In this document: one piece after another, positions 35,895-46,900 of the stretch
How the letters are laid out: each line of letters starts with the position of its first letter
Position numbering within the stretch: position 1 is the first letter of the stretch
NCBI GenBank assembly: GCA_013399115.1
Contig: VXAA01001243.1
Coordinates: 62,255 to 126,254, forward strand
DNA from: Anseranas semipalmata
Taxonomy: Eukaryota > Chordata > Aves > Anseriformes > Anseranatidae
Direction of reading: 5' to 3'
DNA length: 64,000 bases
Position numbers and translations under genes: made by a program
Notes under the pieces: generated by a model
Database searches by the model: none
Seen by the model: only the letters and a program-made list of their open reading frames with translations
Told to the model about the DNA's origin: nothing

Positions 35895-38223
35895 CAATAA
35901 AATGTGAAAAAAATGAAATAAGTTAACTTTTGGATGGCATAGCCTTGTGTAGCACCTAGTGCAATTAAAAGACAATAAAATCTGAACTAATACCGGATTC
36001 CCAGATCATCTTTTTAAACAGATATTCCAAAATCTTTTCAATAACACACAACTCAAATATCCATTCCTAAGTTTATGTAATTACTTAAAAAATTAATATT
36101 AGATCTTTTTTCAATTACGAAATTTTAGAAATTTGATTGCACTATTTTTAATTGACAGGATAGTATTTGAAACACATTTAGCTTTTCTCATATATTATGC
36201 ATAAACAATTCAGTTATTGGAGTAATTGGCAGCAAACTGGAAACACAGAGTTTGAGGGCTTATATAACATTCCATAACAAGAGAGTGATTGCCCAACAAC
36301 AATAAAATATGGCAATAAATGAGTGCAGCATCACTTCTTCTATATTTATATGTACTTGATAAGTATTTCAAGTCTCAAACTGACAAATAAATATATATTA
36401 GTGATTTAAAGAGCAGAAAAGACCACCGTGTTCTATTCAGTTTGACATCTTGTGCAACAGAGGTCACAGAACTTCACTCAGAGAAAAATACATATTGGAG
36501 ATATAAGTACTAGAGAACATGCACTTATTACATTGTGACAGATAGAAGACTTTGGAAGGACAGAAATGACAAAGAATATTATATTAACATGTGATGTATA
36601 TTATGAACATGCAGATTTTTCAAAGTTATTAAAGTGCAGTTGCACTGCGATAGTCATAGCTAGTGGTAATTAATGCAAATCTGATTAGTCTTCAGATAGT
36701 CTTTATGCCTGGAAAAAAGAACTACTCGTACCCACAGGCCTGACCTGTAGTGAAGGTAAAGGATATAAAGAGACAGCTGTAATCTCGGGTCAGAGGATAA
36801 ATTCACACCATTCCAGAACTGACAGGAAGAAACAGGCCGGCTATTCTGCATCTGCATTAAGGATCCAATTGGGATGATGGAATAAGCCATACCTACTTCA
36901 TCCTACCAGACCTTATGGGACAAACGAAGCCTGCAGGTCTAGGACTGTAATACAGTTCATAAACCTGCTGGGCATAATCACAATGAACTTCAAATGGATT
37001 AAGGACCAAATCAGTGGTCTGCAGGGAAATAAGCATAATGTCTCACTTGAAAAAGATTACCCAACAGCTTGACATTCACGTATTGTTTCTGAGAAAGCCT
37101 GAATGACCAGTGGTATCATTAATCTGATAACTATGGCACAAATATATTATGGCATTATGTAAAACAGCAAATATTCTGAAGTAATATACATCAGATAATG
37201 AGAGAACTGTTGGAAGGTTGTTTGGGTACTACAAAAATATTTTTCCCACAATGTACTATTCATTTGAATGTACTTCCATGAGATTATACTAATTAGGGTC
37301 AAATATATTGCTACAAAATTGAAATTAGATCTCCTTTATGTAATTTGCAAAGTCAGATTCTAGATATTAGTTTTTACCAACTACCAGGCAGAATGAGTAC
37401 ATTTTGACAAATGAAACAAGCACATACTGTACTTGCAGTTTTCTAAGACCAACTATACAGAAACCATAGGGCTTGCTGTATCAATGAACTGGTACATTTT
37501 TATGCCTTTTTTAATTTTTTATTTTATTTTTATTTTAAATCTCCCTCTCCCTTCCTCCCATTATTTTGAGTGAGACCTCCTTGCAGGAGGACTGAGTTCA
37601 TGACTGTCACAAAACACTGGAAGTCAGCATGATAATGAGCCAATTTGTGTGGAAATGAACTCATTAATGCTAATGTTTTGCTGACTCCCAGCTGATTCAT
37701 GAACTCCTTAACAAAATTCAAAACAGAAGAAGGAGGGGAAGTTCATGAATTTTGGAAGCGCTAAGTGAAGAAACAAATGTTTATCTTCCTCATTCACATT
37801 CCCAATTCATTGATCTACCCTGTGCTCTGACAATCCATGGCCAATCCCAGATTATACTCTGGGGAATATTAACTCATACAGAAGATCTCATAGTTGAATT
37901 ACAGAAATTCCCATTTGGTGGAAAAGAAAGTATTGATAGTTTCCAGTTTTTAATTCTTTCCTAAGAAAGAATTTACTTTCCTTCTTTACTTTCAGATGAA
38001 TAGGTTTTCCAACCTGAAGAAAACAGGACTTTTTATGTAAGAAATCATGAGAACAATTCTGTGAGATCTCGATTCTCACATGATACTTCGGATATATGAA
38101 AGAATCTGTCCTTGATGCAATTTATGTTTTTACTAACGCATCTTCCTGGTAGAGTTTATCAATATTGCAAGTAATTTTTACACCCAACCCACATATTTCA
38201 AATTCATCAAACTTTGCTCCATA

Positions 38224-38252
38224 AAACAAACAAACAAACAAACAAAAAAAAA
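38224..38252. repeat. (AAAC)5 plus A run
   Basis: Five AAAC units followed by nine A. Confidence 0.95.
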
Positions 38253-38530
38253 GGGTGCAGCTGAGGTCTGCAACAAAGGTAATACATGAAGTTGTGTTAT
38301 CTCTGAGGAGAGTATTGAGAATTTTATCACTATGAGCTGCAAAGAGTTTAGAAAACTTCTGCAGCAAAGCATATTGGAAGAGCAGGAGTTCACAAGGTAT
38401 ATGCAATTCAGATAAACATCTCAACTCTTAACTCAGAAGGATTAGGCTAGAAATCTTGTCCTTGTGTGCCTGAACAAGGAAGTGCTGAAGCACATCACAT
38501 GAAGTTACACCTATTTTATGAACTTTTTAT

Positions 38531-38546
38531 TATATATATATATATA
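38531..38546. repeat. (TA)8 repeat
   Basis: Eight TA units inside a longer TA-rich region (38527-38557). Confidence 0.9.
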
Positions 38547-40430
38547 TTATATATTTTTAAGAATTATGGATTTTTTTTAAAGACTGCTAGTTATTAGATT
38601 AGGTTAAGATGATATAGGGCCAAATTAACACTTAATTTATAATTATTTTATCTACTTTAATCCATACTTGAAAGCTCTAATTAGCTTAATTAGAATTTTA
38701 GGATATCATTCTTCCTGATGACACAGATTACTTCAGTCAAAATTGTATTAGCATTTATTTTTATATTACCGTGGTCTATAGGGTTGTATTTCTTTGCTAC
38801 CAAGCTACATGTCTAGCAAGAAACAGAAAAACTAATTTAACAAACTTATACTTTTATTTCATTTTCTAATCAATAATCAAGATTTATAATTACTCTCAAT
38901 GTGACAACTAGAAAGTGGCACTACCTTTTAGACAATCTTTTCATATTAATCACTTTTTAACTGGACATTTTTCCTGCTTTTTTTTTTTTTTTTTAAATTG
39001 AAACACCCTGAGTAGATCAAAAGGCTTTATCTTCACATCTGAAGTAGGATATGAAAGAAAATGATCACCTCCTAGCCTAATACCTAGCATTAACTCACAA
39101 TCCTTTACCTTTTTGCTGAGGTAAAATATCACAACATAGTTTCCTTTTCAGTTCAGCTTAGAAATTCCAGAATTCTCAACTTACTGATGGACTGAATGAA
39201 AATCAAGCAGTGTAGTTAGGGGAATGAAATGTTAGTGATATAATTATTTATAATTCCATATATTTCATCTGTGATTTCTGCAAGTTAGTTTTTTAATGAT
39301 TGGTACAACACTGAACTGTTACGCTACTGCAAAGTCACTCCAGAAAACACCTGGAACCTGCAGCAACTGAACTAATTTTCAGCAAGTCACACGATGAAGT
39401 GGCTAAAGCAGCACATCCACGTCTCCATAAAAGATGTTTTCATTACCAAAGTTCATTTTAATCCATTGATGATATCTCTATATTACTACATTTTATTCAC
39501 ATACTTGAGAAGTATTTGAATCATATTTAGCCCTCGTCTTGCTCCTCACTCCACAAGCATAATCAAATGGAGACCACACTTGCACCGATCAGCACTACTC
39601 ATTGAGTAGTGCTCAACAGCAACAACAAGTAGGTTGCAAATCACATTAATTATGCCAATGACTTACAGAATATCCTCACCTCTGGACCTCCAAAGCACCA
39701 CTTCTTGGCACTTGGGTTTCCCCATCTGTTGCATCATGCTACAAAAGATGAACAGAAGGAAAAGTTTTGGTTACAAGTGTGGTGCTGCAGTCAGAACAGC
39801 CTGCATCCTGTTCTCTGCCCACCTCTTTTTTAAGGGGAGCGAGACAGGGAAACAGCAAGAATGTTCATTTTAGCAGCAAAAACCTCTCAAAGTGCAAGGC
39901 GTTGTGAAGTCACTTGCTTGCAGATAAGAGTTTACTTGTGAGCAAGTTACCATTAAGAAATAATGTCTTCCCTAAAGAGCTCTCACTTGGGTTCTACCTG
40001 TCAATACAAGATGAAAATCTGACCACAAGCTTTATTCACTCACCAGTTGGGTAATGTTCAGCAGCTTAAGTTATTTCTTCAAGTGCTATTTATACACTGT
40101 CTGCCATTCAGCCTTTGCAGCACAAAGTGGGTGAAAAAAGGTTAGATTTCATTTCTAAGAACCTCTGAAGACTAGCACATTTCAATGGAGGTGAGTGAGC
40201 AGGTGATCTACAGAAGCATATTCTCCACAGATGGAACACATTATAATATAAAATGTTATTTCAGTGATCAGTTTCTCCCTTGTGCAGAAAAATATGTTCC
40301 AGATAAGCTTCAAAAACACATACTTTAGCACCTGAGCAGACATAACAGTTTATGCGGGTGGATAAAAGAACTATAATCTTATTATGAGGAATTGTGTCAT
40401 AGATGGAATTTCTTTAAGTATTTAGGCCTT

Positions 40431-40530
40431 TATTTATAATCTTCATAAATCACCTGAACAGACAACTCAGCTTGGAAAATCTTAAACTTGCTGACAACAC
40501 AGAACTGCATATAGTGAAAAAAGTAGAACC
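40431..40530 (+). mobile_element. worn CR1 LINE scrap, plus strand
   Basis: The run TATTTATAATCTTCATAAAT, then CACCTGAACAG, then AAACTTGCTGACAACACAGA matches the CR1 ORF2 block for 'aatatctttatcaatgac...', 'ttggacag' and 'agtttgctgatgacacaaaa' in the right order. Only about 100 bases are recognisable and the divergence is high, so this is one of the oldest CR1 pieces here. Confidence 0.6.
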
Positions 40531-42002
40531 AAGAGTTAAGTAAGCAGTTCCTACTATAGAAGGAGAAAAAATGGGTTGTTATATCAGCACCAGCTGACTA
40601 AAGTCATATGTAAGTAACATTGAGATATCCAGAGAAAGACAAAGAAAGTCACTGATCGCCTAAAAAGAGAAAATAATTAGGATAAGGTAAAAGCAAAAGC
40701 AGTATGGTCTATGCATGACCATTCCACTCTTTAACTTCATTATGAAATACATAAATATTGTTGAAACTTAAACTCTTTTTCAGAAGAAACTGATAAAGAT
40801 TTTCAGTGTTTAAAGCAGATTTTTTTTTAATCAAAGCTTTTTCTAAAGTTAAAACCTGCAGTTTAGAATAATTAATACTGAATCACATTGAAAACACAAA
40901 ACAATATGTAGACCAAAAGCTCATTATTTGACCTTTACTTTCCTTTTCCTCACACCACACACTCCCCAACAGAATTGGTAGTAAATCAAGTTCAATATTA
41001 CAGGAAAGTCTCCCACGTACGTGTGCCCAAATACTCTGCCTCAGGCCCCAACCGCCTACTGACATGCCACAGAGAAGTGTTCTAGGAAGTAGATGAAGTT
41101 TTAGTTAGGTTCATCTGTCTACCCAGAGACATTTTCAGGATATATTCAAAAGCTTGTTGTGTAAAGAAGCACAGATTTGTTACTCAAATTGGGCTGGAAA
41201 AGGGGATAAAAATATCTTTTATGAATCTTGCTAATGTATACAACTTGGAACAGACAGAGCAACTGAACAATTTTGTCTCTGTCCCTTTTATCCACGAGCA
41301 ATAGGCAAACATCTGTCTGTCTGACACAGAGTAAAGCATTGTCAAAAGAAAAATCCAGGAAAAGAGTCTCAGATTCCCCAAGCAATTAGCTATTTTCTTT
41401 TATCTTAAACCATTCCTCTACCTATATTTAAAACCATTCAGACACTCTTTCTCTTTTAAATACTTCTTATCCTTCTAAACCAAACGTAAAAATATGCAAG
41501 ACAGCAAAACTACTTAAAAAATAAAATAAAATAAAATAAAATGAACAGAAAACCTAATAAATAAATAAGTCACACACACACCCCACCTGTCTCTAGTGTT
41601 TTCTGACAGACAGGAACAAAATTAGATTTTGTAAAGATCAGGAAATGACATTCCATCCACATACTCTATAGCCTTCTGAAGCTGCTCTATAACTCCTGTG
41701 ATTTGACAGGGAAAAAAAAAAAAACCTTTACTGAAACATTCAATTAAACAATTTTGTTTCCACTTATAAAGGTCACTCATTGTGCTCTCTTTTCAAAGCA
41801 GTCATTTTCTTTGCCTTGTATCTAATTAATTTAAACTTGGCATATATAATTCTTGAATGACAACCTTTAACACATTTTGCAACTATGGATGATAATGGAC
41901 AATTGTACTGCCTCTCTAAGGACTTTCCTACACAGAGAAGACCATTTACAGCAATCTAGGGTGTAAATTTATAGTGCAGTCATCACTTCTTATTAACTTC
42001 AC
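40531..42002. other. non-coding stretch
   Basis: AT-rich. The part right after the CR1 scrap may be further CR1 worn beyond recognition. It includes a compound AAAAT/AAAT/CA repeat and a 12-A run near 41712. Confidence 0.4.
41515..41581. repeat. compound (AAAAT)n-(AAAT)n-(CA)n repeat
   Basis: Five AAAAT-type units to about 41542, three AAAT-type units at about 41555-41568, then five CA units ending at 41581. Confidence 0.9.
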
Positions 42003-42148
42003 CTGCAAACACTCAGTACTCCCTACCCATGGGGTATTATGCATTACTCTGCAAGCGGAGTAAGCGGCTTCACGAAAAAGATACTTGTAGTAGGCAGCAG
42101 AGTTTTCCAGCCAGCCAGAAAGGCAGGCAGTGCCGAGTATTGAGAACC
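42003..42148 (-). CDS. candidate internal exon, minus strand, gene unknown
   Basis: On the minus strand a 146-base segment sits between an acceptor-like AAATTTACAG and a strong donor, TTTGCAG followed by GTGAAGT. Read as two leading bases plus 48 codons, it has no stop; the other two frames are closed. The translation includes SILGTACLSGWLENSAAYYK and YLFREAAYSACRVMHN. It is richer in G+C than its surroundings and holds about four CpGs in an otherwise CpG-poor region, which can be a sign of selection. The upstream polypyrimidine tract is poor and I do not recognise the peptide. It may be a coding exon, a non-coding RNA exon or chance. Confidence 0.25.
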
Positions 42149-43779
42149 CTGTAAATTTATGCTCTAATTTATATTCATTAATTTTCACTAACTTGTCTGC
42201 ATAGGCAAACCGTAATATCTCAAATCAAAGAAATACACTAAACATTTCATGGTGTCCGCTGTGTTTTCACTTCATTGATTACATTATGTATACACACTCT
42301 GGTTGATTTTCCTTCCCCAACAATCAAAACTGAACAGAAACTGTTTCAGAGTTTCTCTAAAAAATGGGGTAGTCCTCTAATACTAATGCACAAGCATTTC
42401 AACCTGTTTTTTCAGATAAAACCTTACTGCAACAAGCCAGAGGGAAGACATGGGACAGAGGAGCTAGTCCAAACTCGGGTGTGAAGAGTTTCTCAAAATG
42501 TAACTCCTTCCAAAATCTATTTTTCATTCCCTTACACTTCTGAGTCCCAAAATTTAACTGAAACCACCAGAGCTGAAGAAACCTGTCCTGAGGACACTCG
42601 GCCTTCAATAGAGGAAAGCAGTGTTACTTTAAATATGTTATCCAAAGGGTGTCCCTGGGGACACCACGCTTGGAAGCGTACGCTGGAAGAGGAGGTGCAC
42701 GCTGCCGTGGGCACTATACCAGCCTAAGCAGTAGCTCTCTGGGGTGGGCACAGGTGAGACATCGTCAGCAGCTAAAAAGCATTAAGACCACTGACGCAAT
42801 CCAACGAATAAGTAAGAGAACAATGCAATGTAGGTATGAAAAAGAAAATTAATATGATGCAATGATACAAATCTGCATCTGCAAATGTATGCAGATGCTG
42901 AGAATGATGTGGGTTTTAAGTAACATCACAAAAAAAATGTAATAAGAAAGAGAAGATATTCAAAACTGAATGTAAAGATTGTTTTTAAACATTAGGGAAT
43001 TAATCCATTAGGACAGACATTTCAAGGGAGGCTTGAAGTATCTCCAAATGGATCCTCTATATGAACAGATCTAGTGGCATGGGGTTAGTTGCTATTTTTA
43101 ATACTTTAGTTTTTAGAAGTTACTGAATATAACCTTATTTTATTGTGATCTAGATAAGATTAAAATGGTGGGTTTTGGCTGCTTTGCAATTAGACTATTT
43201 CTTCTGACTTTTACCTGCAGAAAAGCACACCTCATCTTTTTCTCACACTGCCATTTCTCTGATTGTTATCATATATTATTTCTTACGGTATCTTATGACA
43301 AGTACTACTCTCAGGTCTATTCAAAGAGTCAGAATTTAAAGATCAAGCCTCTGTCTGTTTCCAGACTTGCTGAGAGCACAGAATGAATATGTGTATAGAG
43401 AAAGGTTTATCTGTTAAGACAGTTTTGAATTTTATGGATAAATGAATATGTAGACTGCTTGGCTTATTGAGAAAGCTTCATTTGCTACCTGATAAGTAAC
43501 TGTTTATGTGATCTGAAATCATCAGTGATTCAGTATTTTGTTTTGTTATTTTTTGACTAAACAGACGACCTAAATTAAATGGTCAAACATTTATCTGCCA
43601 ACGTTTGAAGAGACATTAGTCAAATAAATTAGCATCCAGTTGAATAAGTGGACAATATGGGTTCTTAAGTGTAGTTTAAGAAGATATGTTCTTGCTGCTA
43701 AAGTCAAATATACAATAAAATATATTTCATTTTCTGTGTAATACATCTAATGCTTTGTAAAGAAATCTAGGCCTACGTT
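42149..43779. other. non-coding stretch with one palindromic site
   Basis: A GC-richer patch at about 42640-42780 contains the EBF-type palindrome and several CpGs. The rest is ordinary AT-rich DNA with no recognised feature. Confidence 0.45.
42648..42665. promoter_or_regulatory. possible EBF/COE binding palindrome
   Basis: Eighteen bases, GGTGTCCC-TG-GGGACACC, form a perfect inverted repeat with a two-base centre. The core TCCCTGGGGA fits the TCCCNNGGGA consensus of EBF/COE transcription factors. It sits in a small GC- and CpG-richer patch. The match is exact, but function is inference; a single site of this length is expected by chance only rarely in 64 kb. Confidence 0.3.
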
Positions 43780-43915
43780 TACAATAATAACGATACTTAT
43801 TGTTTACAGTGTTCTGTATTTGTATGTACCTCACCAGACACTTGATCTCACAACAAAGTTGTGATGAAGTATATATTTTTTCATTTTTAAACAGGGAGAA
43901 TGAAACACAGTATTC
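43780..43915 (-). repeat. MIR-like ancient SINE relic
   Basis: The order 'aataataacgatacttattg', 'gatctcacaacaaagttgtg' (about 43843), 'catttttaaacagggagaa' (about 43882) and 'tgaaacacag' follows the antisense MIR/L2-tail pattern: TACTTA...CTCACAACAACCCTGTGAGG...CATTTTACAGATGAGGAAACTGAGGCACAG. Similarity is moderate and ungapped only in parts. MIR-type elements predate the amniote split, so a worn copy in a bird is reasonable. Confidence 0.5.
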
Positions 43916-46900
43916 AGAAGGATGTCATCAACTTTAAAAAAAATCAAAGTACTTTCATCTTCTGCTACTGTCTGCACCTCCAGTGTCACTAAAGTAAAGT
44001 TACTAGACTTATTTCAAAAGAGAAAATTCAGGTTGAGCTCTTCTGAAGATAGGTGCTTCAGCTTATTTGAAGCATAATATTTCAGAAAATTTTACTGCTT
44101 CCTCAATATAACTTATCAGGGAAGAAGAAAATCATAAAACATTCGAAAATGTTACTCCAGAGTTACAAAATTAACTGATGGACTTGTGAAAGGGATGTTA
44201 CTTGAAACTACTTTTAACATCCTTTTTAGTAAAGTGCAGTATATTTCATGCATTGATGAGTAGAGATTTCTTTCAGATGAGCCAGCATATTGTAACTTTT
44301 TTTCTTCAGGTGAACACAATGAAAATAATGTATTACATTTCATATTCAATATGTTTACATGGCTAAGAAAAACCAGCAACATCATATTTCTATTCGTAAT
44401 TCTTACTTTTCTGCGTGTTTCCTATCATGAGCAGGCTATTTGCACACCACCCAAACAGTTCATGGGCCTGTTCCTTGTTCTCCTTAAACGCAGCCGGATG
44501 CCCTGCTGTAGTCTGACTCACCAGACAGGCACAGCAGCTGATCTGGTGACACACAGCAAAGGCGGCACTGCTGGGAAGCACCGGATCTGTTGCACACATT
44601 CAAATCAACAGCAATGCTTGCACGGTCCTGACAGAAAGGCCAGACTGGAGGGCAAGACCGCTCCTTCCCATTGGGAGAGGTTCAGTGACGTGACAGCCTG
44701 AAAGACGGGGGACTAGCAAGACAAGCGACCAAGTACATCACAACGGGTTCACCATTTTTGTACAAATCTTCTAACTATAACTGCTGGGTTGATTCTTCTT
44801 TCTCCCGGTTCATCTCACTGCACTCTTTGCACACTGGGTAGTGGCTGAGCTACTCTCTTTGTCTTTCAGTAGTGAGCAACATATTCCTATATATTTTATT
44901 TTTAATTAAAGGAATATCTTTGTCTTGCTACATCTTGCCAACATTAGCTCATATGTCCAATTCCAGCTGAAGCCTGCAAAAAGAGAGCCACTGTATTCTT
45001 GCAGTAGAGTTCAGGAGAATTTACATGTATTTCCCATTACTGTCAACTTCTGTTATGTACGGAAGAAACAGTAATCTTAGAGGCATAAAAAAGCAGAAAA
45101 CTGCAGCAGTAATATGAGCAATGTGAAAGAGACCCAGTGTGAGTAACGGAGCTTTCTTTTAATTCTTATTCCTTGCTTAAGGAGGTATTTGTGTACAGGT
45201 ATAAAAAGCAGTCAATTCTCTCTGCAGATCAATTATTTTACGATCTTATAAAACCTTCTACTATTTTTGATTTTGGGATTGGGAAGCTGACAAGCTGCTT
45301 TTGTTCCTGAGTTTATAAATAGAAGTTTATATTTAAGTAAAAAAAAAAAAAAAAACTCTTCCTTTTTTAATAATTATTATTCACATTACTCAGGCTTGGT
45401 TGTTCCATTTGCAACACTAATGAGCTGTTCGATGCAATTTCAAAACTGTATTCCATTGAGAGAGGCGACGTTAATATAAATCGTAGCAATTAATAACATT
45501 ACAGGAAGTTTATTTTCTCTACTATGCTCAAGTCCATGTATAGTAATGTCAACACAAAGATTTAGTAGAAATACCTGCTGTAGCATTCATAGCTATGCTG
45601 CTCCTTTTAGGAGGATTATAGCTGTTTAATAAAATTTATATATTTACTGGTATGGAATATGAGAAAATGGAACTTTTGCTTTAAAATAAAAGTAACAAAA
45701 AAAAGCCAAAAAATTCCCCCCAAAGCTATTGATAGCTAAGGTATCAATAACATCAGTTTAAATTCTGGTCTATTGACCAAGCCTTGTGATCTTCTTTCAT
45801 CTGTATCTGGTGTTTTTTATATCAGAACTAGAAGTAATATTTTCTGTAACAATTTCCCTTTTGTGCCTGTATATACTGGGGAGAAGAGTTAGAAAAACCT
45901 TCTTACAGATATTCTACTATATGACTAAGTTATTTATGAATGGATTGCATTTTAGTGCTTTAAAGGAGGCATTGCTGATATTGTCCTTTAACCATTTCAT
46001 ATCCTTTTAAAGAGCTGGCTAGAGAATGAAATTTCTTTCCTCAAGCAAATTCTGAAATTTTATTCAAAAAAATGGCTCTGAATTTTTACCAAATGTTGAA
46101 TGAAAAATTATTTTAAATATTGATTTTAAACACATCAAATCAGATATTTGCTTCAATAATGTCAAAAACATAAGCAAAATGATGAAATTAGAAAAATGAG
46201 GAAAATCAAAAAGTCTCAGAGAAAAGTTCTGTTGTGATGTTTGTTTCAAATGTTAGCTTTTCTCCACAGGGTGTTTCCAAGTCTTTGATTCTTGTCTTTT
46301 TTGGAAGAGTGAGGGAGCTTATCGTTTATTACCCAGAATGTTTTTGTTCATCATCTCCTCTCTCTTCTTCCCCTCTTTCCCCCACACTCATTTTCTTGGC
46401 TATGGTAGGAGCCCAGTGAAGCTGGGATTGCCCTTCCACATCTGCCCCAAGACTCGAGTTATTCTCAGGTGCATAGTAAGTACGCAAAAGAATGAACTAA
46501 TCCTTCAGGAATAATTTCTATGGGCTACCCTAACAACAACTGAAATTCCCTGCTGATTCAGGGTCAGTCAACTAATCTCTCCACAGTATCCTGTCATATC
46601 CCCAATTCCAAACCAGGTTTTATTTCATCCCCCTAATTTGTATGAAACTGTTACCTTGAGGGCACTGCAACTTCAGTTCTGGACTTCACAAGTGCCATCA
46701 CCATTCTTCCAGCATTCGGGCTATGACCCACAGGGAAGTACTTGTGAGATACCCTTTTTTATGCTAAAGAAGTGATAGCTGAAATAGAAAAACAAAGAAA
46801 CAGGTCAGAAGGCTGGCGTGCCGCAACAACTTCATTTCAAAGCAGCAAGATATACCTTGAAGTCACTGTTTGGTCCCTACTGCTGCGCTATATTGGACCA

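Larger units (their letters stand above)
35895..40430. other. non-coding AT-rich stretch
   Basis: Contains (AAAC)5 and (TA)8 runs and a 17-T run at 38978-38994. No gene or interspersed repeat is recognised. A 76-codon minus frame at 36660-36890 is the only moderately GC-rich open segment and has no similarity I know. Confidence 0.5.

Noticed and set aside
35502..35975. 157-codon minus-strand frame, Ser/Leu/Phe-rich
   Set aside because: It is the translation of the polypurine repeat and has no stop simply because the repeat lacks stop triplets in that frame.
42399..42485. TTTTTTCAG acceptor followed by an open segment on the plus strand
   Set aside because: Good acceptor but it runs into a stop at 42482 without a donor, and the peptide is unrecognised; too weak as a terminal exon.
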